A stretch of DNA of 64,000 nucleotides from Aquincolibacterium sp964606385 (GTDB lineage: Bacteria > Omnitrophota > Omnitrophia > Omnitrophales > Aquincolibacteriaceae), in the NCBI GenBank assembly GCA_964606385.1, contig CAZSFZ010000002.1, forward strand, positions 1 to 64,000, written 5' to 3'. A model generated the notes under the pieces. The model made no database searches. It was not told where the DNA came from and saw only the letters and a program-made list of their open reading frames with translations. A program made the position numbers and the translations under genes. This document shows positions 34,800-43,288 of this stretch, in pieces; within the stretch, counting starts at the first letter, position 1; the number at the start of each line of letters is the position of its first letter.

Positions 34800-35791
34800 T
34801 GTAATTTATTCACGGCCTTCAAAAGATCTTTCGTGACCGGATATTTTTTGAGCTGTTCAATGAGCGCACTGACGGCCTCGATGGGTTTCAGCCCCGCCAG
34901 CGCGCGGCGGATCCTGCGCGCGGGTTCCAATTCGTCCGCTGAAAACAGAAGTTCTTCCTTTCGTGTTCCGCTCCGCGAGATATCAACCGCCGGATAGATG
35001 CGCTGGTTCGAGATCTCCCTCGAAAGAAAGATCTCCATATTCCCCGTGCCTTTGAACTCTTCAAAAATAAGCTGGTCCATGCGGCTTCCGGTATCCACCA
35101 GGATCGTCGCGAGGATCGTGAGCGACCCTCCGTGCTCGATCTTGCGGGCGGAACCAAAAATGCGCCGCGGTACTTCCATGGAACGCGCATCCACCCCGCC
35201 GGAAAGCGTGCGGCCACTGGAGCGCTGTTCCGCGTTATGCACACGCGCCAAACGCGTCAGAGAATCCACCAGGACCATCACATTCGCTCCTGCCCCGACC
35301 TCCTGATACACCTGCTTCATCAATTCGCGGGCAGTTTCGATATGATGCTCGTAAGGCTGATCGGAGGAAGACCACCGGACCTCGGCCGTCACGCTCCGGC
35401 GGAAATCCGTCACTTCCTCAGGCCGTTCGTCGATCAGAAGCACGTAAAGTTTTATTTCAGGATGGCTTTTTGCGACCGATTGGCAAATATGTTTCAAAAA
35501 GGTCGTTTTCCCGGATCCTGGAGGCGCCACGATCAGCCCCCGCTGCCCCATCCCGATCGGACAGATCAGATCCATAACGCGCATCGTCATTTCCTGAGAA
35601 CCATCCTCGAGCCGGATGCGGGGAGAAGGATCGATAGCGGTACTCGCGAAGAACTTCTGTTCCTCTTCATTGACGGTACGATGCGGCTCGGCATGGGCCG
35701 GCCGGTGAAACGAACGATGCGGGTGCGGGGCGGGTCTTCCACGTCCTGAGTGGCGCTCCCGGCGGGGACCGCGATGATCGAAATTTCTCAT
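34796..35791 (-). CDS. rho: Rho-type transcription termination factor lacking the N-terminal RNA-binding domain
   Basis: 331 residues from ATG 35791, against about 420 in E. coli Rho. The ATPase domain is intact: GQRGLIVAPPGSGKTTFLK (P-loop), LLIDERPEEVTDF, LVDSLTRLARVHN, GGVDARSMEVP and EEFKGTGNMEIFLSR. The N-terminal helical and cold-shock-like RNA-binding domains are missing; a short Arg/His/Pro-rich tail (about 40 residues) replaces them. The P-loop is GSGKT instead of the usual KAGKT. Start is two bases after the ABC-F stop, with AGGAAAA upstream. It may be the sole Rho or a specialised paralogue. Confidence 0.9.
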   Translation of the reverse strand: MRNFDHRGPRRERHSGRGRPAPHPHRSFHRPAHAEPHRTVNEEEQKFFASTAIDPSPRIRLEDGSQEMTMRVMDLICPIGMGQRGLIVAPPGSGKTTFLKHICQSVAKSHPEIKLYVLLIDERPEEVTDFRRSVTAEVRWSSSDQPYEHHIETARELMKQVYQEVGAGANVMVLVDSLTRLARVHNAEQRSSGRTLSGGVDARSMEVPRRIFGSARKIEHGGSLTILATILVDTGSRMDQLIFEEFKGTGNMEIFLSREISNQRIYPAVDISRSGTRKEELLFSADELEPARRIRRALAGLKPIEAVSALIEQLKKYPVTKDLLKAVNKLQ

Positions 35792-35793
35792 GA

Positions 35794-37596
35794 TTAAAGT
35801 TTTCCTATTTTCTTTTCCAATGAATTCCACTCCGCCTCGGCGGTCTCGATCTGGATCTGGACTTCTTTCAAACGCGCGTTGCGTTCCTTGGAATAATGGA
35901 GGGGGTTTTTCGCCATCTCCGCGAGGATCTTGTCGCGCTCCTCCGTAAAATGCCGCGCGCGACCCTCGGCCTTCTCCATTTGTTTGCGCAGTTTGTTCAA
36001 TTCCGCTTTTTGGTCGTTCTTTTTAGGTTTAGGAGCTTCCGCGGGAGCGGCCGGAATATCCTTGGCGATAGTGGAGGGCAAGCCCTCATCTTCGCGGTCT
36101 TCCTCCTCGCCCCGGGCCACCTGTTCCAGATGGTAAACGTAATCTTCATAACTTCCGGGATAGTGAAGGACACGGCCTTTTTTGATCTCAAGGATGTCCG
36201 TCGCCAGAAGGTTCACGAAAGTCCGGTCGTGGCTGATAAAAACGACTGTGCCGGAAAAAGACCGGAGGGCGTTCGCGAGGGCCTCGACCGTCTCAAAATC
36301 CAGATGGTTCGTCGGTTCGTCGAGGAGCAGCACATGGCTTTTGGAAAGCAGGATCCCCGCGAGCACGAGCCTTGCCCGTTCGCCGCCGCTCAGTACTTTG
36401 ACCTTCTTTTCAACGTCATCGCCCTTAAAAAGAAAGCATCCGGCCATATCGAGCACGTCTTGGCGGGTCACACCGTCGGCGCTTTCGCGCGACAGGTACG
36501 TGTAAATATCATCCTCCGGATCCAGCACCGAGAACACATGCTGCGCGTAATAGGCGATCTTGAGCCCTGTCCCCCAGCGAAAGCTTCCGCCCTTGGCGGC
36601 CAGGCTTCCCGCGAGCGTCCGGAGGAACGTAGTTTTCCCTTCGCCGTTATTCCCGAGCACGGCAACATGTTTTCCGCGTTCGATCTCCAGGCCGATATTC
36701 CGCGCGATATCTTTTTCCGGATAACCGATCGTAAGGTTCTCGCAAGCCACGGCCACGCCCGCCTTGGGTTCCACCGGCGGGATGCGGATCTTGACCCCGC
36801 TCATCGGGTGAGCGATCTCGATCGTTTTAAGCTTCGCGAGCTGTTTCATTTTGGATTGAGCCCGGGTCGCGGTCGAGGCCTTCGCTTTGAACCGGTCGAT
36901 AAAGGTCTGAAGCTGTTCCCGTTTTTTGTCGACCCCGCGGTTATAGGCCTCTTTTTGAGCGAGCTGTTCTTCCTTGAACTCGAAATATTCTTCGATATCT
37001 CCCGGATACAGGGCCAGTTCGCCGTTCTCGACCTCCAGGGTATGGTCACAGGTCCGCTTCAGGAATTCCCGGTCGTGGGAAACAACAAGATACCCGCCTT
37101 TGAAGTTCAGCAGAAAATTCTCGAGCAGGATCAGGGTCGCGAGGTCCAGGTAATTACTCGGCTCGTCCAGGATCAGGAAGTTCGGATCCCCCAGGAGCAT
37201 CGCCGCGAGCTTCACGCGCGTCTGAAAACCACCCGGAAGATTCCGCACCGATTCTTCGAGCATCTTGTTCTTGAGCTGGAACCGGGCAGCCATTTGGGCG
37301 CATTCCCAGTGCTCGCACCGTGTCGTCCGCATCAGAAAAGCCAAAACGCTTTCCCCCGGCTTGAACGTATCGTGCTGTTCCAGATAACTTAGGCGCAGGG
37401 CGGTGTTGCGGATGATCGACCCGCTATCGGCAGACTCATGGCCCGTGATGATGCGGCAAAGCGTGGACTTCCCGGCACCGTTACGGCCGATCACGCCGAT
37501 CTTCTGGTCGTCACCGAAAGACGCCGTCGCGGAATCCAGAATGGTCACAGCCCCGTAAGCCTTGTGGAGCTCATTGACTTGTAGAAGAACGGTCAT
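35794..37596 (-). CDS. ABC-F family ATPase (ribosome-associated, Uup/EttA-like)
   Basis: 600 residues, two soluble ABC domains and no membrane segment. Domain 1 has GRNGAGKSTL, a degenerate signature (LPGGFQTRV) and LILDEPSNYLDL. Domain 2 has GNNGEGKTTFL, LSGGERARL and LLLDEPTNHLDF. The linker between them is charged and helical (P-site tRNA interaction motif), and the C-terminal ~80 residues form a Lys/Glu-rich coiled coil. ABC-F proteins act on the ribosome in translation, in ribosome rescue or in antibiotic protection. The exact subgroup is not settled. It is followed by rho after 2 bases. Confidence 0.93.
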   Translation of the reverse strand: MTVLLQVNELHKAYGAVTILDSATASFGDDQKIGVIGRNGAGKSTLCRIITGHESADSGSIIRNTALRLSYLEQHDTFKPGESVLAFLMRTTRCEHWECAQMAARFQLKNKMLEESVRNLPGGFQTRVKLAAMLLGDPNFLILDEPSNYLDLATLILLENFLLNFKGGYLVVSHDREFLKRTCDHTLEVENGELALYPGDIEEYFEFKEEQLAQKEAYNRGVDKKREQLQTFIDRFKAKASTATRAQSKMKQLAKLKTIEIAHPMSGVKIRIPPVEPKAGVAVACENLTIGYPEKDIARNIGLEIERGKHVAVLGNNGEGKTTFLRTLAGSLAAKGGSFRWGTGLKIAYYAQHVFSVLDPEDDIYTYLSRESADGVTRQDVLDMAGCFLFKGDDVEKKVKVLSGGERARLVLAGILLSKSHVLLLDEPTNHLDFETVEALANALRSFSGTVVFISHDRTFVNLLATDILEIKKGRVLHYPGSYEDYVYHLEQVARGEEEDREDEGLPSTIAKDIPAAPAEAPKPKKNDQKAELNKLRKQMEKAEGRARHFTEERDKILAEMAKNPLHYSKERNARLKEVQIQIETAEAEWNSLEKKIGKL

Positions 37597-37679
37597 GATC
37601 TAAAATTCTTTTTTATGAAGATTGATTATGATTTTTTAAAAATAGCGGGGCAATATTTTTCTATGACGACGATGAAATT

Positions 37680-38822
37680 TTAAGCTCGAGAGGCGATGAT
37701 CTTCGCCACGGCTTCCGGCGTGATGTCGTTATGCTCGCCGAACACGGAATCCCGTTCCGCGAAACGCTCGCGCACCTTGCGAGCGGCTTCCTTGGCCTGG
37801 ATCTTGTAATCCCCCAGCCGCGTCGGCATCTTCAGGGAATGGAAAAAGGCTTCGGTCTTCACGATGGCTTCTTTGGCGGTCTTGACATTCCACACGCGCC
37901 GTCCGTATTGCTCCAGCTTCTTTTTCTTGGCGGTTAGTTTGTATTGCCACACCCCCGGCAGCACGATCGCGAGCGTCTCGGCATGGTCCAGACCGTAAAA
38001 AGCGGTAAGTTCATGAGCGATCATGTGCGTGGACCAGTCCTGCGGCACGCCGCAGCCGATCAGGTTGTTCAGGGCAAGCGTCGCGCTCCACATGAAGGTC
38101 GTGCGAGCTTCGTAGTCTTTCGGCTTTTTCAGGGTCACGGCCGCGACTTCAATCAAGGTTTGAAGGATCGACTCCGCCATCCGGTCCTGAAGCGGGGCCT
38201 CGGCCGGGTAGGTCATGTATTGTTCCATCACATGGACAAAAGCGTCGACGATCCCGTTACGCGTCTGTTTTTCCGGTAAAGAAAAAGTCGTTTCCGGATC
38301 GAGCACGGAGAACACCGGGAAAACATGTTTCGACGCGAAATAAAGTTTTTCCTGGGTGGCTTTGCGCGAAATCACGGAATTCCCGTTTGATTCGGATCCG
38401 GTCGCGGGAAGCGTGAGTACGGTCCCGACGGGAATCGCTGTTTTTACATTAGCCCCGCATTCTTTGAGGATGGCCCAAGGGTCCGCGCCTTCAAAACGGG
38501 CCGCGGCCGCGATGAATTTCGCGGCATCCAGCACCGAACCGCCGCCAACCGCCAGAATAAAACCGATCTTGTCTTTTTTGACGGTCTCAACAGCCTTCAG
38601 GCACGTTTCGTAAAACGGGTTCGGTTCGATCCCCGCGAACTCGGTCACGCGAAAGCCCTTCAAAGCCGCCTTCACCTGTTCATAGACGCCGTTCTTCTTG
38701 ATCGACCCCCCGCCGTAGAGAAAAAGCACGGGCAGTTCTTTCGGAATACGGTTGGTGATCTCACGGATCATGCCTTTGCCGAAGAGGATCTCGGTGGGAT
38801 TTTTGTAAGTGAAGTTCTGCAT
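37680..38822 (-). CDS. yqhD: NADPH-dependent aldehyde reductase, YqhD-like (iron-type ADH)
   Basis: 380 residues, very close in layout to E. coli YqhD. Shared stretches include the N-terminal PTEILFGKGMI, GGGSIKKNGVY, IEPNPFYET, VGGGSVLDAAKFIAAAA, LTLPATGSESN and the metal-binding NGIVDAFVHVMEQY and HMIAHELTAFYGLDHAE. The enzyme reduces aldehydes and ketones with NADPH and a Zn/Fe ion, often protecting against lipid peroxidation products. AGGAG lies 6 nt before the ATG. It follows ahcY on the same strand after a structured 90-bp gap. Confidence 0.93.
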   Translation of the reverse strand: MQNFTYKNPTEILFGKGMIREITNRIPKELPVLFLYGGGSIKKNGVYEQVKAALKGFRVTEFAGIEPNPFYETCLKAVETVKKDKIGFILAVGGGSVLDAAKFIAAAARFEGADPWAILKECGANVKTAIPVGTVLTLPATGSESNGNSVISRKATQEKLYFASKHVFPVFSVLDPETTFSLPEKQTRNGIVDAFVHVMEQYMTYPAEAPLQDRMAESILQTLIEVAAVTLKKPKDYEARTTFMWSATLALNNLIGCGVPQDWSTHMIAHELTAFYGLDHAETLAIVLPGVWQYKLTAKKKKLEQYGRRVWNVKTAKEAIVKTEAFFHSLKMPTRLGDYKIQAKEAARKVRERFAERDSVFGEHNDITPEAVAKIIASRA

Positions 38823-38848
38823 GTTCAGCTCCTATGAAAAGACACCAC

Positions 38849-38900
38849 GGCCCTGGACCGTTACGGAAGGCGGCTTCAGGATCTCATGCCGCCAAGGGCC
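38849..38900 (-). other. Structured intergenic region between ahcY and yqhD
   Basis: An outer stem GGCCCT/AGGGCC (38849-38854/38895-38900) encloses an inner stem GGCGGC/GCCGCC (38869-38874/38888-38893) with a 13-nt loop. No U-run follows. It could attenuate expression of yqhD or stabilise the ahcY mRNA end. It does not match a riboswitch that I recognise. Confidence 0.45.
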
Positions 38901-38912
38901 CTGCGCGCCCGA

Positions 38913-40337
38913 TCAATACTTGTAATGTTCGGGCTTGAAGGGACCTTCGACAGGAACGTCAAGGTATTCGGACTGTTTTTTCGTGAGTTTCGTGAGCCGG
39001 GCACCCAATTTATCAAGATGCAACCGGGCCACTTCCTCATCGAGCTTCTTATCCAGGCGGTAGACCCCGGGTTTTTTCGGGTTCAGGGCCAGATCGATCT
39101 GCGCGAGCGTCTGGTTCGTGAAAGAATTCGACATCACGAAACTCGGATGCCCCGTGGCACAGCCCAGGTTCACAAGACGGCCTTCGGCGAGCAGGATGAT
39201 CGAATGTCCGTCCGGAAATACGTACTTGTCGACCTGCGGCTTGATATTGATCCGCTTGATCCCCGGCCATTTCTGGAGCTTGGAAACTTCGATCTCATTG
39301 TCAAAATGTCCGATGTTGCAGACGATCGCCTCGTCTTTCATCCTGGACATGTGTTCAGCCGTGATCACGTCGATATTGCCTGTCGTGGTCACGTAAATAT
39401 CGCCGATATCAAGCACATCCTCGAGGCGCGCGACCTGGTAGCCGGCCATGGACGCCTGAAGGGCGCAGATCGGATCGATCTCCGTCACGATCACGCGGGC
39501 TTTAAGTTCCGCCAGGGACTGGGCGCTGCCTTTTCCAACATCGCCATAGCCCAAGACCACCGCGACTTTCCCGGCGATCATGACGTCCGTCGCGCGTTTG
39601 ATACCGTCCACAAGGGACTCGCGGCAGCCGTAAAGATTATCGAACTTGGATTTGGTCACGGAATCGTTCACGTTGATCGCGGGAACCAGGAGTTTTCCCT
39701 GTTCCTGCATTTTGTAAAGACGGTGAACGCCCGTCGTCGTTTCTTCCGAAACGCCTTCCCATTCCTTCACAACACCATGCCACTTCTTGGGTTCGCTCTT
39801 GAGGACTTGCTTGAGCAGCTTGAAAAGCTCGATCTCATCCTGCGTCTCGACTTTCTTATCAAGGAGCTTCGGGTTCTTTTCCGCATCATAACCCAGATGG
39901 ATCATGAGCGTCGCATCCCCGCCGTCATCCACGATCAGGTTCGGCCCCTTGCCCCCCGGAAAATTGAGCGCCTGGAGCGTGCACCACCAGTAATCGGCGA
40001 GCGTCTCCCCTTTCCACGCGAAGACCGGAATGCCTTTGGCCGCAATGGCCGCGGCAGCATGGTCCTGGGTGGAGAAGATATTGCAGGAACACCACCGCAC
40101 GTCCGCCCCGAGTTCCACGAGCGTCTCGATCAGGACCGCGGTCTGGATGGTCATGTGGAGACTGCCCATGATCCGCTTGCCATTGAGCGGCTTTTTCGGC
40201 CCGTACTTCGCGCGGGTCGCCATGAGCCCCGGCATTTCTTTCTCGGCCATAACGATCTCTTTACGGCCCCAATCAGCCAGCGAGAGATCGGCGACCTTGA
40301 AGTCCTGCGTTTTCTTGGAAGAAACCTTCTTTTTCAT
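38913..40337 (-). CDS. ahcY: S-adenosylhomocysteine hydrolase
   Basis: 474 residues from ATG 40337. AhcY splits S-adenosylhomocysteine into adenosine and homocysteine and so completes the methyl cycle begun by MetK. The motifs are GSLHMTIQTAVLIETLVELGADVRW, the NAD-binding VLGYGDVGKGSAQSL and the C-terminal GPFKPEHYKY. An ATG at 40367 in the same frame overlaps the metK stop, but the downstream ATG has GAGAAAA spacing that fits better. The N-terminal ~15 residues are Lys-rich. It lies 23 bp after metK, so the two form a SAM-cycle pair. Confidence 0.96.
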   Translation of the reverse strand: MKKKVSSKKTQDFKVADLSLADWGRKEIVMAEKEMPGLMATRAKYGPKKPLNGKRIMGSLHMTIQTAVLIETLVELGADVRWCSCNIFSTQDHAAAAIAAKGIPVFAWKGETLADYWWCTLQALNFPGGKGPNLIVDDGGDATLMIHLGYDAEKNPKLLDKKVETQDEIELFKLLKQVLKSEPKKWHGVVKEWEGVSEETTTGVHRLYKMQEQGKLLVPAINVNDSVTKSKFDNLYGCRESLVDGIKRATDVMIAGKVAVVLGYGDVGKGSAQSLAELKARVIVTEIDPICALQASMAGYQVARLEDVLDIGDIYVTTTGNIDVITAEHMSRMKDEAIVCNIGHFDNEIEVSKLQKWPGIKRINIKPQVDKYVFPDGHSIILLAEGRLVNLGCATGHPSFVMSNSFTNQTLAQIDLALNPKKPGVYRLDKKLDEEVARLHLDKLGARLTKLTKKQSEYLDVPVEGPFKPEHYKY

Positions 40338-40360
40338 GGTTTTCTCTTTTTTCTCCAGCG

Positions 40361-41548
40361 TTAGCATGCCGCCCCTACCTTGGTGCAGGCGCAGCCGCCC
40401 TTGAGCTTCAGAGCCTTCCGGAGCTCGTCGACCTTATCCGTTTTTTCCCAGGTGAACCCGGCTTCGCTGCGGCCAAAATGACCGTAAGCGGCGGTCTTGT
40501 TATAGATCGGACGACGAAGGTCCAAAGTGCTGATGATCCCGCGCGGCGTGAAATCGAACACCTTCGTGACGGCATCCGTGATCGCTTCTTCGCTGACCTT
40601 GTTCGTCCCGAACGTGTCCACGCGGATCGAAACGGGCTTGGCCACGCCGATCGCGTAAGAAACCTGGATCTCGCAGCTGCCCGCGAGGCCCGCGGCGACG
40701 ATGTTCTTCGCCACGTAACGCGCGAAATAGGCAGCCGAACGGTCGACCTTGGACGGATCTTTGCCGCTGAACGCGCCGCCGCCATGACGTCCCATGCCGC
40801 CATAGGTGTCGACAATGATCTTGCGGCCCGTGAGACCGGTATCGCCATGGGGACCACCGACTTCAAAGCGGCCTGTCGGATTGATGAAGATCTTGGTATT
40901 CTTATCCATGAGCTTCGCGGGGATCACTTTTTTGATCACTTTTTCCGTGAGGTCTCTTTGGATGGTCGAGAGCTGGACGTCGCCGTCATGCTGGGAAGAA
41001 AGCACCACCGCTTCCACGCGCACCGGCTTTTCATTATCGTATTCGACCGTGACCTGGCTCTTGGAGTCCGGCCGCAGGTACTTGATCTCGCCTTTTTTAC
41101 GGACCGCCGTAAGATAGCGGACCAGTTTTTGCGCCAACATGATCGGAAGCGGCATCAGCTCTTCAGTCTCATCCGTCGCATAACCGAACATCATGCCCTG
41201 GTCCCCGGCGCCGCCGGTATCCACGCCCATCGCGATATCGGGCGACTGCGTGTGCAGTGCGACATCGATCTTGCAGGTCTTGTAGTCAAAGCCGATCTTG
41301 GAATCCACATAACCGATCTTCTTGATCACATCGCGCGCGACTTTTTCCGCGTCGACCTTGCCTTTGCTCGTGATCTCACCGGCGATGGTCATGCGGTCCG
41401 TCGTGGCAAGGCATTCGCAGGCCACGCGGGAGGCCGGGTCCTGGGCCAGATAAGCGTCCAGGATCGCGTCCGAGACCTGGTCGCAAACCTTGTCCGGATG
41501 CCCTTCAGAAACCGATTCGGAAGTGAAGAAATAGTGCCCTTTTTTCAT
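40361..41548 (-). CDS. metK: S-adenosylmethionine synthase
   Basis: 395 residues from ATG 41548, with AAGGAG 10 nt upstream; the frame extends further upstream but that part overlaps the preceding gene. MetK makes SAM from methionine and ATP. Visible signatures are SESVSEGHPDKVCDQVSDAILD, GAGDQGMMFGYATDE, GGPHGDTGLTGRKIIVDTYGG and GGAFSGKDPSKVDRSAAY. The C-terminus ends in a Cys-containing CACTKVGAAC, which is unusual. The gene sits between a nucleotidyltransferase and ahcY. Confidence 0.97.
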   Translation of the reverse strand: MKKGHYFFTSESVSEGHPDKVCDQVSDAILDAYLAQDPASRVACECLATTDRMTIAGEITSKGKVDAEKVARDVIKKIGYVDSKIGFDYKTCKIDVALHTQSPDIAMGVDTGGAGDQGMMFGYATDETEELMPLPIMLAQKLVRYLTAVRKKGEIKYLRPDSKSQVTVEYDNEKPVRVEAVVLSSQHDGDVQLSTIQRDLTEKVIKKVIPAKLMDKNTKIFINPTGRFEVGGPHGDTGLTGRKIIVDTYGGMGRHGGGAFSGKDPSKVDRSAAYFARYVAKNIVAAGLAGSCEIQVSYAIGVAKPVSIRVDTFGTNKVSEEAITDAVTKVFDFTPRGIISTLDLRRPIYNKTAAYGHFGRSEAGFTWEKTDKVDELRKALKLKGGCACTKVGAAC

Positions 41549-41555
41549 GATAGTC

Positions 41556-42314
41556 TTACTCCTTTGGATTTGTTGGGGTATTGACGATGGCGTTGGCTTT
41601 CTGATAAGAGACGAGGTCACCGATATCCAACCATTTTCCCTTAAGAGAAAAAGCAAAAAGGCCCGATGTTTCCGCCAGCCAACGCATATAATGGCCAGGT
41701 TGGTCGGTATTATGGCCGCTTGAGATATACCTGTCAAGCAGGCTGAAAGTCTCCTTGGGAAGCCAGTAAATGCCGCTCGAGGCGAGCGTGGTGGTCGGCT
41801 GGGGCGGTTTTTCCTGGAACTCCAGGATCTTCCCTTCCTGATCGGTCCGGACGAGGCCGTACCGTTTGGCGAGCTCCTTGTCCCCGACGTCATAGACGGC
41901 GATGACCCCGTGCGGACGCTTCTTTTGGCCGAAATCCACAAAAGAGGCCAGGTCAAAATCGAAGAAATTATCGCCCGCGATCACCAAAAGATCGCAGGGA
42001 TCGACCTTTTCCGTCTTAATGACGTAGGCCAGGTCCCCGATCGCCCCGAGCCGGGTCTCATTACTCGTCGTCTGATCGTTCACGACCTTGACCGGCCAGG
42101 GATATTTCGCCTTCGAGACCCAGGATTCGAAATGTCCGGCAAACTTCTGATTGCTTACAAGATACACCGTCTCCACGCCAGAAACCTTCTGCACGCGTTC
42201 GAGGATCCATTCGAGAATGGGTTTATTCCCCACGGGAAGTAAAGGCTTGGGGGTGTTTTCGGTCAAAGGATAAAGACGCGTCGCGTATCCCGCGCAAAGA
42301 ATAATGACTTTCAT
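41556..42314 (-). CDS. Sugar-1-phosphate nucleotidyltransferase
   Basis: 252 residues, a single NTP-transferase domain. The N-terminus has the pyrophosphorylase signature LCAGYATRLYPLTENTPKPLLPVGNKPIL with its Lys, followed by AGDNFFDFDL (metal/nucleotide site) and SSGIYWLPKETF. It resembles glucose- or mannose-1-phosphate thymidylyl/guanylyl transferases; the base and sugar are not certain. The four-base overlap with the phosphoglucose/phosphomannose isomerase gene upstream suggests a path from fructose-6-phosphate to an activated sugar for surface glycans. A phosphomutase is not seen here. Confidence 0.88.
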   Translation of the reverse strand: MKVIILCAGYATRLYPLTENTPKPLLPVGNKPILEWILERVQKVSGVETVYLVSNQKFAGHFESWVSKAKYPWPVKVVNDQTTSNETRLGAIGDLAYVIKTEKVDPCDLLVIAGDNFFDFDLASFVDFGQKKRPHGVIAVYDVGDKELAKRYGLVRTDQEGKILEFQEKPPQPTTTLASSGIYWLPKETFSLLDRYISSGHNTDQPGHYMRWLAETSGLFAFSLKGKWLDIGDLVSYQKANAIVNTPTNPKE

Positions 42315-43288
42315 TTCATCGCCTCCTTGATCCGGTCGATCATGCAGATGGACATCGGATCGACCTTATAAAGTTTCGCGAGCTCGCAGCTCGCCCAGTC
42401 CCCGAGAAGGATCATGGAAAAGATACGGGCCAGGGCCCCTTCCCCGCGCGCCTTGAACTCAACAACTTCGGCGCCCTGTTCCCGGATCGCCTGCATCGCG
42501 ACCTTCTTCTTCCTGCGAAGCCAATCCGGCTCATTGCGGTCCGTCAGGAAAATGGCGGCCGATCGCGCGATCTTGAATTTCGGGAATCCCCACCCTTCGA
42601 TCTCATGGTGGAACATCTCGGGCAACGCCTCGCAGGAGGCAAGCGTTTTCGCGTTCTCCGCGAATTGCGTGCGCCAACGGAGCGCCACCGACTGCATCAG
42701 GCCCCCGCCATAGATCGCGATATTCTTGTTCAAGAGCCGTTTCGCGAGTTTGCGCGCTTCCGCGGCCGGGAAATGATGGACCTCTTGAAGTACTTCCCGG
42801 ATCTCTTGGGTGGAAACGGAGAACCACCGATAACGCATAAAAAGAAAAAGCAACGAGAAGGTGGTGTAGCCGATCGCAAAACGCGGCGGGTAGCCCTGAG
42901 GCAGACGAAAGAAAGGGATCTTTCTTTTCAGCGCTTCCTTGGCGAGCCATCCCCCCGAAGCCACCACAAGAAAATGCGCCTTGCGTGCAACCGCCTGTTC
43001 AAAGATCGCCTCCACTTCGTGCGTGTTCCCCGAGTAGCTCGAAAGAATCACGATCGTCCTGGAATCGACCCATTCGGGAAGCCGCGATGTCCGGTTCACG
43101 GTCCAATGAATGCGCGAACGGCTCTGCGCGATCGTCCCGAGGATATCGCCGCTAATGGCGGAACCGCCCATCCCGCAATAAAGGACCTTTTCCGGTCTTT
43201 TGATAAACGAGGCCGGCAGGCTGATCCCCTTGGCGATCGCGCGGGCCTTGGTGATCTGGTGGGCTAAATCTTTTAGATACACTTCCAT
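42311..43288 (-). CDS. Bifunctional phosphoglucose/phosphomannose isomerase (SIS domain)
   Basis: 325 residues, two SIS subdomains. The sugar-phosphate loops read YCGMGGSAISGDIL and LSSYSGNTHEVEAIFEQA. The family signature AENAK (in FAENAKTL), LPEMFHHEIEGW and the C-terminal PMSICMIDRIKEAM are present. The family, first known from Pyrobaculum, interconverts glucose-, mannose- and fructose-6-phosphate. It shares one base with the ptsI stop (TAATG) and four with the following nucleotidyltransferase, so sugar-phosphate isomerisation and activation are coupled. Confidence 0.9.
   Translation of the reverse strand: MEVYLKDLAHQITKARAIAKGISLPASFIKRPEKVLYCGMGGSAISGDILGTIAQSRSRIHWTVNRTSRLPEWVDSRTIVILSSYSGNTHEVEAIFEQAVARKAHFLVVASGGWLAKEALKRKIPFFRLPQGYPPRFAIGYTTFSLLFLFMRYRWFSVSTQEIREVLQEVHHFPAAEARKLAKRLLNKNIAIYGGGLMQSVALRWRTQFAENAKTLASCEALPEMFHHEIEGWGFPKFKIARSAAIFLTDRNEPDWLRRKKKVAMQAIREQGAEVVEFKARGEGALARIFSMILLGDWASCELAKLYKVDPMSICMIDRIKEAMK

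Noticed and set aside
37597..37679. Promoter for the ABC-F gene in the AT-rich gap
   Set aside because: Only poor -10 and -35 matches with 19-bp spacing are visible.
41549..41580. SAM riboswitch before metK
   Set aside because: metK begins 7 bp after the previous gene, leaving no space for one.
41549..41956. Upstream extension of metK
   Set aside because: It overlaps the nucleotidyltransferase gene in another frame, and MetK homology begins at 41548 behind AAGGAG.
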